Source: Phycisphaerales bacterium
GTDB lineage: Bacteria; Planctomycetota; Phycisphaerae; Phycisphaerales; UBA1924
NCBI GenBank assembly: GCA_022843565.1
Contig: JALHNK010000006.1
Coordinates: forward strand, 1-36,279
Direction of reading: 5' to 3'
Length of the DNA stretch: 36,279 nucleotides
Shown here: positions 29,555 to 36,279 of the stretch, piece after piece
Numbering within the stretch: the stretch's first letter is position 1
Layout: the number at the start of each line of letters is the position of its first letter
Notes under the pieces: generated by a model
The model's input: the letters and a program-made list of their open reading frames with translations, nothing else
What the model was told of the DNA's origin: nothing
The model's database searches: none
Program-made: the position numbers and the translations under genes

Positions 29555-32539
29555 ATGACGAACCCAGCCACTCCAGCTCCGAACTCGCCGCCAGGCCCTC
29601 CCGCCGCGTCGCGGCCCGCGCCGGGAATGCCCGCGCCGAACTTTCGGCGCGTCACCAAGTCGCGCGTCCGCACCGTCGACTCGGCGATGCGCATCATCGT
29701 CACCGTCGGCGGCATCGGCGTCATCGTCTGCGTCCTGGGCATCATGCTCTATCTGGCGTGGAACGTCGCGCCGCTGTTCAAGACCGGCACCGCCTCTTAC
29801 GTCACACAGCGGCAGCTCTCGCTCAACGGCCTGCCGATCGCGCTCGGCGTGGACGAATACCGCGGCGTTGCGAGCGTGCTCACCAGCGACGGCATGCTCA
29901 CGAGCGTCACGCTCGATGACTCCTTAACAACCGTGGCCGGAACGCCGAAGCAGGATCCAACGCAGCCCGTCGCACCGGAAACGACCGGGACCGGCGCTTC
30001 GTTCACCGTCTCACGCGAGTTGCCATCCGAGCCGGCGATTACGACGGCGTCGCAGCGCACCGAAACTGGCCAGTTCGCCATCGGCTTCGCCGACGGCACG
30101 GTGCGCCTGGCGACGCTGGACTTCAAGACCGATTTCTTACTCGGCGAGAGCATTCCCGCCGCGGCTCGCAAGATCGAGCGAGGCGGGCGCGTCGCCTATG
30201 GGTCGGGGTTCATCGAGCGGACGCCGATCGATCAGTTCCGCGCCACCACGCCGGAACTGACTCTCGCGGCTCCCGTCGACGTCGCCGAGGGTACCGGCGC
30301 GATCGCTCGCGTTGATTTTCGCGCTTCGACCTCAGCGCAGTTCCTCGGGCTGATCCGACAGGACGGGACCGGTGTGTTCAGCCGCGTGTCGTTCACCCGG
30401 CCGCTCGGCGGCGGCGCTCCCCGTGCGAGGCTCGAGAGCGAGGCCTTCGCGTACGTTCAGCGTACCGACGGCGCGGCGCTGCCGGACTACTTCTTCGTCA
30501 GCGGCAACGGCAACTCGATCTTCTGTCTGTGGAAAGACGGTCGGCTCGATCGCTACGGGCGAGCTGTCAAAGACGGGAAGGACGTCGAGGGCTTCGTCAA
30601 GGTGGAGACGCTCTCGGTGCTGACCGCCGGCCGATCCATCTCTGCCGCCGCGATGCTTCTCGGAGCGCAGACACTCGTCATCGCCGACGATCGCGGCGAC
30701 GTTGTCGGCGGGTTCGTGACGCGAGCGAACACGCTCTCGACCCTCGATCATCAGCGGTTCCAGATCGTCCACCGCTTCGAGGGCAACGGCAACCCCGTGG
30801 GGGCTCTGGGCATCTCGCTGCGCGATCGGTCGTTCCTGATCTCCGGGACCGACGGCACACACGCCGTGCGGCACATGACGAGCCACAAGCGGATCGCCGA
30901 CCTCCAGAGCCCCGGCTCCCCCAAAGGCGGTAACGCAAGCAGATCTCCGTCGCTCGCGGTGATCGCGCCGAAGGTTGACGGCTTCGCCGTCCTTGACTCC
31001 GGCGGCGTCCTCCGCACGTACAACCTCGACGCGCCCGAGCGCGAGGCCTCGTTGTACTCACTCGCCGGAAAGGTCTGGTACGAGGGCGACGCCGCGCCGT
31101 CGTACACCTGGCAATCATCGGCCGGTGAGGACACCGCCGAGATCAAGTACTCGCTTACGCCGCTGATCTTCGGCACGCTGAAGGCCACGATCTACGCGAT
31201 GCTCTTCGCGGCACCGATCGCGATCTTCGCCGCGATTTACACCTCCGAGATCCTGCACCACAAGGTGCGTAACACCGTCAAGCCGGTGATCGAGATGATG
31301 GCCTCGCTGCCGAGCGTTGTGCTCGGGTTCATCGCAGCCATGGTGATCGCGCCGTTTGCCAGAGACGTACTGCCCGCGGTCCTCATGGCGTTCTTCACGG
31401 TGCCGGTGGGTGCGCTGACCGCTGCGTATCTCTGGCAGCTCGTGCCGACGCGCATCACCGCCGCTCTCAGCAGCATGAGGCACCTGGCGATGGTGGCGCT
31501 GGTGATGGGCGTGACGGTCGCCGCCACGTACACGCTCTCGGCCCCGCTGGAGCGAGCTCTGTTCAGCCCCAGCGATTCCGATGTGCTGGTTCTCGCCGGC
31601 TCGACGACCGAAGTCCCGCGTACGGAGTGGCCGAAATCGCTGCAAGACTCGGCCTCGCTGACGCCCGACGACGCCCGCACCGCGCGCCATGCAGGCTTCT
31701 ACGTCTTGCAGGGCAAGCTCGTCCGCCCGGCAGGAAGTGTCAACGACGCCGGGCCCGCCCGGATCATCGCGCAGGAAAACCTCGCCGAGCCGGACATCCG
31801 ACGGTGGCTGGACGGCAGCATCGGCACGTCGTGGTCCGGCTGGTTCTTGCTGATGACGCCGACGGCGTTCATCCTGATCACGCTGCTGCGTCAGCGGTTC
31901 GTTGATGAGTTGCTGACGCGCAACGCGTCGGTGCGCGTGGGCATGAAGGCCGCGGGCTTGCAGCTCGCGAAGTTCGCAATCACCGTCGTCGCGTCGATCG
32001 CGATGGCGACGGCGCTGGCGGGGTTCCTGAGCGGGATCGGCCTTGACGCACGCGATTCGATCTTCGGGTCGTACTCGCAGCGCAACACGCTGGTCGTCGC
32101 GATTGTGATGGGCTTCGCGATCATCCCGATCATCTACACCATCAGCGAGGACGCGCTCTCGGCGGTCCCCGGCTCGCTCCGTTCGGCATCGCTGGGCTGC
32201 GGCGCAACGCGCTGGCAGACGGCCATCCGAGTCGTCTTGCCCATCGCGGGCTCCGGCATCTTCTCCGCGTGCATGATCGGCCTCGGGCGCGCCGCTGGTG
32301 AGACGATGATCGTCCTCATGGCCACCGGCAACACGCCGATGATGGACCTCAACGTTTTCTCCGGCTTCCGCACGCTCGCGGCGAACATCGCCGTCGAACT
32401 GCCCGAGGCCGCGAAGGACTCGACCCACTATCGCGTGCTCTTCCTCGGCGCGCTCTGCCTGTTCGCCCTCACCTTCTTCGTGAACACCATCGCCGAGATC
32501 ATCAGGCAGCGTTTCCGCAAGCGTTCCGCGGCGTTGTGA
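29555..32539 (+). CDS. pstC: Phosphate ABC transporter permease PstC with very large N-terminal domain
   Basis: 994 residues; classical PstC has about 300-320. Residues 1-45 are Pro-rich, TM1 lies at about 47-70, then a region of about 450 residues (75-525) rich in beta strands and short VxxxDxxG turns (IGFADGTVRLATLDF, FCLWKDGRLDRYGR, LVIADDRGDVVGGFV) that looks like a WD/propeller-type periplasmic domain. The permease core starts near 530 (LTPLIFGTLKATIYAMLFAAPIAIFAAIY). An extra loop of about 100 residues between core segments lies at about 660-770. The coupling loop is EDALSAVPGSLRSASLGCGATRWQT. The start at 29555 is the only good ATG; no Shine-Dalgarno sequence is visible. PstC proteins of some Gram-negatives also carry long N-terminal parts, but this one is bigger than I know. 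Confidence 0.92.
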   Translation: MTNPATPAPNSPPGPPAASRPAPGMPAPNFRRVTKSRVRTVDSAMRIIVTVGGIGVIVCVLGIMLYLAWNVAPLFKTGTASYVTQRQLSLNGLPIALGVDEYRGVASVLTSDGMLTSVTLDDSLTTVAGTPKQDPTQPVAPETTGTGASFTVSRELPSEPAITTASQRTETGQFAIGFADGTVRLATLDFKTDFLLGESIPAAARKIERGGRVAYGSGFIERTPIDQFRATTPELTLAAPVDVAEGTGAIARVDFRASTSAQFLGLIRQDGTGVFSRVSFTRPLGGGAPRARLESEAFAYVQRTDGAALPDYFFVSGNGNSIFCLWKDGRLDRYGRAVKDGKDVEGFVKVETLSVLTAGRSISAAAMLLGAQTLVIADDRGDVVGGFVTRANTLSTLDHQRFQIVHRFEGNGNPVGALGISLRDRSFLISGTDGTHAVRHMTSHKRIADLQSPGSPKGGNASRSPSLAVIAPKVDGFAVLDSGGVLRTYNLDAPEREASLYSLAGKVWYEGDAAPSYTWQSSAGEDTAEIKYSLTPLIFGTLKATIYAMLFAAPIAIFAAIYTSEILHHKVRNTVKPVIEMMASLPSVVLGFIAAMVIAPFARDVLPAVLMAFFTVPVGALTAAYLWQLVPTRITAALSSMRHLAMVALVMGVTVAATYTLSAPLERALFSPSDSDVLVLAGSTTEVPRTEWPKSLQDSASLTPDDARTARHAGFYVLQGKLVRPAGSVNDAGPARIIAQENLAEPDIRRWLDGSIGTSWSGWFLLMTPTAFILITLLRQRFVDELLTRNASVRVGMKAAGLQLAKFAITVVASIAMATALAGFLSGIGLDARDSIFGSYSQRNTLVVAIVMGFAIIPIIYTISEDALSAVPGSLRSASLGCGATRWQTAIRVVLPIAGSGIFSACMIGLGRAAGETMIVLMATGNTPMMDLNVFSGFRTLAANIAVELPEAAKDSTHYRVLFLGALCLFALTFFVNTIAEIIRQRFRKRSAAL

Positions 32540-32589
32540 TCGATGCATTCGCTCTCGCCTCCGCCTCGTACCGACCGGATTGATGAACT

Positions 32590-35037
32590 ATGGCCGACCC
32601 GCTCGCTAGCCCGATGCCCAGCAGCACGCCGATGACCGGGCGCACGCGCGCCACGCCGCTGCACGCCCGAGGCGAGCCGATGGTGTGGCTTACCGGCACC
32701 GCCTTGGTGCTCTGCGTCGTGATGATCATCACGCTGCTCGGGCTGGTGCTGTACAACGGCGGCGCCGCGTTCTGGCCCCGGCCGATCGAGCGTGTGACGT
32801 ACACGACGCCGGACGGCGTGACCAAGACGACGATGGGCATTCGGATGACCGAGGAGGCTTACGACGCCTCGGCCACCGAACGCGCGGCAGTGGCAACCCT
32901 CAAGACCTCGGGCAAGCTGCCCGAGGGGGCTGTGAATGCCAAGGGCGAACTGCTGCGTCGGCTCTATCGGATCGGCAATCGCGAAGTGGGGGGGCAGTCG
33001 TTCGTCTGGCTCCCGGTATACCAGATCGGCAGCAGCTCGACACCGGCCGACGCGGTGATGCTCGAACGTCGCGAGTGGGGGCCGTGGTTTGGAACGCCGG
33101 CGGGGATTCAGATCCGCTCAACCACCACCGTCGCCGGCCCGGCCGAGACGATCGTCAAGAGCGAGGCCGCCTCCGACGAGTTCGGACCCGTGAAGATCGA
33201 TCGGCGCGTCGTCAAGACCCAGGACGATGGCAAGCTCGTCGTTGAAGAATCGCGCCTCATCGGCGGGAGCGACCCGGCCAAGGCGATGGCGGCGCTGGAC
33301 AAATACTGGCCGCTCGCTGTGGCCCGTGCCGAGGAGATCGAACGCCTGAATCGCGTAGAGGTCGGGCGCGTCAACCACGACATCGAGTCGATTCGATTAC
33401 GCGTCAAGCAGGCGGCACTGGAACTTGAGCGTGCCGAGCGGGCGCTGGATGCGAAGGCGGTCGTGTCTCCGCTCGCGGTCTGGGTCTTGAGTCTCTTCGT
33501 GCTCGCCGGGTCGATCGGCGGGTTGTACTTCCTCCGCACGCCGCCCGCCGCGGCCGGGTTTATCGCGCAAGTGAGCCCCGTCCGCACCGCGCTCCGCGCC
33601 GCGTGCGTGGTGATCGCGCTGATGAGCGCCATCTTCGCGTGGGTCGAGCGGCCGTCGTCGGCATCGCGAGCGACGCCCGAGATGGTCGCGCAGCTCAGGA
33701 AGAGCTTCGAGTCCCTTGAGGCAAGCTCCAAGGAAGAACGCACCAAACTCGAGGAAAAGTACATCGAGATCGCCGGAGAGACCGCCCGACTCGATGCAGA
33801 GGATCTGAAGGTTCGGGCGATCTTCGTCGAAGCCACCAGCGGCCGCTTCGCGCCGATCCGCCAGACCGATGCCGACGAGCCGATGCGGCTGTCCCAGATC
33901 GTCCGGGCCGTTCAGCCGAACGAGATGTCGCTCGGCGAGAAGTTCGGCGTCTACGTCGCTCGATGGAACGAGTTCGTCTTCGGCGAGCCGCGCGAGGCAA
34001 ACACCGAAGGCGGCATCTTCCCGGTCATTTTCGGCACGGTGCTGCTGACAATCCTCCTCAGCGTGCTGGTCGTGCCGCTGGGTGTGATCGCCGCGATCTA
34101 TCTGCGCGAGTACGCCAAGCAGGGCCCGCTCACCAGCGCGATCCGCATCGCGATCAACAACCTCGCCGGCGTGCCATCAATCGTCTACGGCGTCTTCGGC
34201 CTCGGGTTCTTCTGCTACACCGTCGGCGCGTACGTGGACAAGGGCTCAGGAATCACCCTGACAGACAACGCCTCGCTCCTGGGCTTCGAGTTGCCGGTCT
34301 CGTCCATGATCGCGTGGTGGCTCGCGTTCGGCATGCTCGTCGTGCTCGTGTTCGGCGGCGTGTTCTTTGGTCTCTTCGCCAAGCCACGCCCGGGCCAGCA
34401 ACCGACGGATTTGCAGGGCTGGGTTGCGAAGTTCGGCATCCTGGCGTGGGTTAGCGTCGCGATTGTCATCGCGCTGCTCATCGCCACGACGCCGTACTTT
34501 AACGGGTTCTACGAGGCCCACGCGCCGTCGCCAAAGTTTGCCGCCAAGGGCATGTTGTGGTCCGCCCTGACGTTGTCGCTGCTGACGTTGCCGGTGGTGG
34601 TCGTTGCGACTGAAGAAGCGATCGCCGCGGTGCCGCGTTCGATGCGCGAGGGATCGGTCGGCTGCGGTGCCAGCAAGTGGCAGACGATCCAGCGGATCGT
34701 GCTGCCTCGCGCGATGCCGGGCATCATGACCGGCGCGATCCTGGCGATGGCCCGCGGCGCTGGCGAGGTTGCGCCGTTGATGCTCGTTGGTGCGGTGAAG
34801 CTGGCGCCGGAACACGCGCTGACGGCGCAGTGGCCCTTCCTGCACCTGGATCGATCGTTCATGCACCTCGGGTTTCACATCTACGACGTCGGCTTCCAAT
34901 CGCCGGACTCCGAAGCGGCCAAGCCGATCGTGTGGTGTACGACGCTGCTGCTGATCGTCGTCGTCGTGACCATGAACACCGCCGCGGTGCGGATTCGTTC
35001 CTCGCTCCGAAAGAAGTTCCACGGCGAATCATTCTGA
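32590..35037 (+). CDS. pstA: Phosphate ABC transporter permease PstA with large N-terminal extension
   Basis: 815 residues; classical PstA has about 280-300. TM1 lies at about 33-55, then a soluble stretch with [30 protein letters not shown] coiled-coil-like helix is seen at about 235-290 ([40 protein letters not shown]), two further TMs at about 292-352, and a second charged helix at about 365-410. The permease core begins near 477 ([34 protein letters not shown]). Its EAA-type loop is [28 protein letters not shown] and the core closes with [22 protein letters not shown], as in ordinary PstA. It lies 50 bases after pstC and 31 bases before pstB, so they are probably co-transcribed. The extension may match that of PstC on the outer face. 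Confidence 0.93.
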   Translation: MADPLASPMPSSTPMTGRTRATPLHARGEPMVWLTGTALVLCVVMIITLLGLVLYNGGAAFWPRPIERVTYTTPDGVTKTTMGIRMTEEAYDASATERAAVATLKTSGKLPEGAVNAKGELLRRLYRIGNREVGGQSFVWLPVYQIGSSSTPADAVMLERREWGPWFGTPAGIQIRSTTTVAGPAETIVKSEAASDEFGPVKIDRRVVKTQDDGKLVVEESRLIGGSDPAKAMAALDKYWPLAVARAEEIERLNRVEVGRVNHDIESIRLRVKQAALELERAERALDAKAVVSPLAVWVLSLFVLAGSIGGLYFLRTPPAAAGFIAQVSPVRTALRAACVVIALMSAIFAWVERPSSASRATPEMVAQLRKSFESLEASSKEERTKLEEKYIEIAGETARLDAEDLKVRAIFVEATSGRFAPIRQTDADEPMRLSQIVRAVQPNEMSLGEKFGVYVARWNEFVFGEPREANTEGGIFPVIFGTVLLTILLSVLVVPLGVIAAIYLREYAKQGPLTSAIRIAINNLAGVPSIVYGVFGLGFFCYTVGAYVDKGSGITLTDNASLLGFELPVSSMIAWWLAFGMLVVLVFGGVFFGLFAKPRPGQQPTDLQGWVAKFGILAWVSVAIVIALLIATTPYFNGFYEAHAPSPKFAAKGMLWSALTLSLLTLPVVVVATEEAIAAVPRSMREGSVGCGASKWQTIQRIVLPRAMPGIMTGAILAMARGAGEVAPLMLVGAVKLAPEHALTAQWPFLHLDRSFMHLGFHIYDVGFQSPDSEAAKPIVWCTTLLLIVVVVTMNTAAVRIRSSLRKKFHGESF

Positions 35038-35068
35038 CCCGACCCGACCTCTCGACGGGGCCTGTACC

Positions 35069-36028
35069 ATGACCACCTCAACCCGAAAGCCGCCGCTCGC
35101 CATGACCGTACAGAACACGCCGACATCCAGCAGCGCAGCACCCGTCAAGGCTCCGGCGGTGGCCGTTGAGCCGACCGTTGAGACGTCCGGCCCGATGTCC
35201 AGCAGCGCGTTTGCCGATTGCATCCGCGCGGGCCAGGGCTTCGCGACGCGCACGCACGATGCGCTCAAGCGTGAAGACCACATCATCCATGTGAACGACT
35301 TCAACCTCTTCTACGGCAAGGCCCGCGCGCTCTACGACATCAACATGTCCTTCCCCCGCGGCAAGGTCACCTCCCTCATCGGCCCCTCCGGCTGCGGAAA
35401 GTCCACACTCCTGCGATCGATCAACCGTCTCAACGACCTGATCGACTCTGTCCGCTGCACCGGCGAGATGACGCTCAACGCGTCATCGGTCTACGCGCCG
35501 AGCGTCGACGTGATCGAGATCCGTAAGCGCATCGGCATGGTCTTCCAGAAGTCCAACCCGTTCCCGATGTCGATCTTCGAGAACGTGGTCTACTCGCTTC
35601 GCATCGATGGCGAGAGCCGTAAGAGTGTGTTGCAGGACGCCTGCGAGAAGGCGCTGCGGTCGGCGGCTCTCTGGAACGAGGTCAAGGACCGCCTGAAGGA
35701 ATCGGCACTGGGCATGTCCGGCGGCCAGCAGCAGCGTCTGTGCATCGCGCGAGCGATCGCCGCCGAGCCGGAGATCCTGCTCATGGACGAGCCCTGCAGC
35801 GCGCTGGACCCGATCGCGACGCTGAAGATCGAGGAGTTCGTTCGCGCCATCGCCGGTCGCATCACCGTCGTCATCGTGACGCACAACATGCACCAGGCGG
35901 CCCGCTGCTCAAACTACACCGCGTTCATGTACATGGGCCGCCTCGTCGAATACGGCCCGACCGCGGACATCTTCCAGAATCCGCAGTTGCCGGAGACCGA
36001 GCAGTACGTGACCGGCCGATTTGGGTGA
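35069..36028 (+). CDS. pstB: Phosphate ABC transporter ATP-binding protein
   Basis: 319 residues with about 70 extra N-terminal residues of Ser/Ala/Pro-rich sequence. Walker A is GPSGCGKST (105-113), Q-loop [16 protein letters not shown], signature [16 protein letters not shown], Walker B and D-loop [15 protein letters not shown] (the PstB hallmark), switch [16 protein letters not shown]. The start ATG 35069 could also be the ATG at 35102. It couples ATP hydrolysis to phosphate import through PstC/PstA. phoU, usually next, is not in the window because the contig ends 250 bases later. Confidence 0.96.
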   Translation: MTTSTRKPPLAMTVQNTPTSSSAAPVKAPAVAVEPTVETSGPMSSSAFADCIRAGQGFATRTHDALKREDHIIHVNDFNLFYGKARALYDINMSFPRGKVTSLIGPSGCGKSTLLRSINRLNDLIDSVRCTGEMTLNASSVYAPSVDVIEIRKRIGMVFQKSNPFPMSIFENVVYSLRIDGESRKSVLQDACEKALRSAALWNEVKDRLKESALGMSGGQQQRLCIARAIAAEPEILLMDEPCSALDPIATLKIEEFVRAIAGRITVVIVTHNMHQAARCSNYTAFMYMGRLVEYGPTADIFQNPQLPETEQYVTGRFG

Positions 36029-36035
36029 ATGGGGT

Positions 36036-36059
36036 CCGAGGGATCAGGGGATCGAGGGA
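36036..36059 (-). repeat. 8-bp tandem repeat, three units of the TCCCTCGA family
   Basis: On the minus strand: TCCCTCGA, TCCCCTGA, TCCCTCGG. The same octamer family as at 22374-22413, in the opposite orientation relative to the flanking gene. It begins 7 bases after the pstB stop. Confidence 0.8.
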
Positions 36060-36129
36060 GCCCCGAGCGCAAGCACGGGGGCGAGACCTCGCTCGTCGGA
36101 GCCGCGGGCGCGAGCACGCGGACGCAGAC
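36058..36129. repeat. Two REP-like GC-rich hairpin units
   Basis: Unit 1 (36058-36088) reads GAGCCCCGAGCGCAAGCAC followed by GGGGGCGAGACC. Unit 2 (36099-36129) reads GAGCCGCGGGCGCGAGCAC followed by GCGGACGCAGAC. The units agree at about three quarters of positions, and each folds (CCCCG...CGGGG; CCGCG...CGCGG) with compensating changes in the arms. Confidence 0.7.
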
Positions 36130-36191
36130 TTTGGCATCCCGCGTGACCTCACCGATCGCACGGGCGTGACCGAATCGCTTAAGTATCCAAA

Positions 36192-36261
36192 CGCCCCGGG
36201 TGCGACTCGAACGCACGACCTGCCGCTTAGAAGGCGGCTGCTCTATCCAACTGAGCTACCG
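36192..36261 (-). tRNA. tRNA-Arg, anticodon UCU, 5' end replaced by adapter
   Basis: D-arm GCTC...GAGC, anticodon stem GCCGC/GCGGC around loop CTTCTAA (anticodon TCT), variable AGGTC, T-arm GTGCG TTCGAGT CGCAC, 3' acceptor strand CCGGGGC, discriminator G, no encoded CCA. Only acceptor bases 5-7 of the 5' strand (CGG) are real; the first four lie in adapter sequence. Confidence 0.9.
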
Positions 36262-36279
36262 AGATCGGAAGAGCACACG
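36262..36279 (+). other. Illumina TruSeq adapter remnant at contig end
   Basis: AGATCGGAAGAGCACACG is identical to the first 18 bases of the TruSeq read-1 adapter. It begins exactly where the tRNA acceptor stem loses pairing. It is not genomic. Confidence 0.95.

Noticed and set aside
31115-32548. Minus-strand frame opposite the pstC core
   Set aside because: Arg/Asp/His-rich shadow of a strongly conserved permease.

Overview
The window is GC-rich, gene-dense bacterial chromosome from a Gram-negative: KdsB makes activated Kdo for LPS, the Pst system has a secreted binding protein, and there is an HpnH-type hopanoid enzyme. A DUF1559-like pilin-type domain (TM, then ARDSSRRAACLSN, then an H-x10-DG motif), very large PstC and PstA proteins, tRNA genes without encoded CCA and REP-like GCCGCGGGCGCGAGC hairpins point to Planctomycetota, perhaps Phycisphaerae. 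That placement is inference. I see no phage, insertion sequence, CRISPR array or rRNA. The window ends in an 18-base match to the Illumina TruSeq adapter that interrupts a tRNA gene, so the right edge is a contig end carrying an artefact.

Layout. 1-2906 (minus): truncated M20 peptidase, then an ECF sigma factor overlapping the gene of a membrane partner that looks like a putative anti-sigma factor fused to a pilin-like domain. 3157-4736 (plus): hpnH and a small unknown. 4745-7222 (minus): HExxH protein, fmt, def. 7415-9827 (plus): TPR protein and kdsB. 9852-11628 (minus): tRNA-Arg(UCG), queF and a PilZ/receiver/Hpt protein whose two phosphorelay residues are both replaced. 11812-16604 (minus): thioesterase, STAS protein with a histone-like tail, Lhr-type helicase and PdeM-type phosphoesterase, the last three linked by overlapping start and stop codons. 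16701-20739 (plus): heme O synthase, ABC-2 exporter pair and SCO protein, a likely cytochrome oxidase assembly block. 20812-22842 (plus): purF and a HIT protein. 22882-25123 (minus): glutathione peroxidase, small lipoprotein, SDR and a one-TM Pro/Thr-rich protein. 25182-28173 (plus): DUF4442-like protein, RidA-like protein and an AspT/YidE-type transporter. 28371-36028 (plus): pstS-pstC-pstA-pstB. The end holds repeats and a cut tRNA-Arg(UCU).

The most general signal is in the start regions. Eleven genes have a TANNNT hexamer ending 5 to 8 bases before the start codon, and nearly all of them lack a Shine-Dalgarno sequence. Other genes (TPR, PilZ, STAS, ctaB, sco, pstS, lipoprotein) have clear GGAG/AAGGAG sites and no hexamer in that position. 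This fits two start classes, leaderless and SD-led. I used the rule to choose the TTG start of the sigma factor and the GTG start of the DUF4442-like gene. Several families of short periodic repeats also occupy the intergenic spaces: a 6-base period at 8949, an 8-base period at 22374 and 36036, and REP-like hairpins at 36058.
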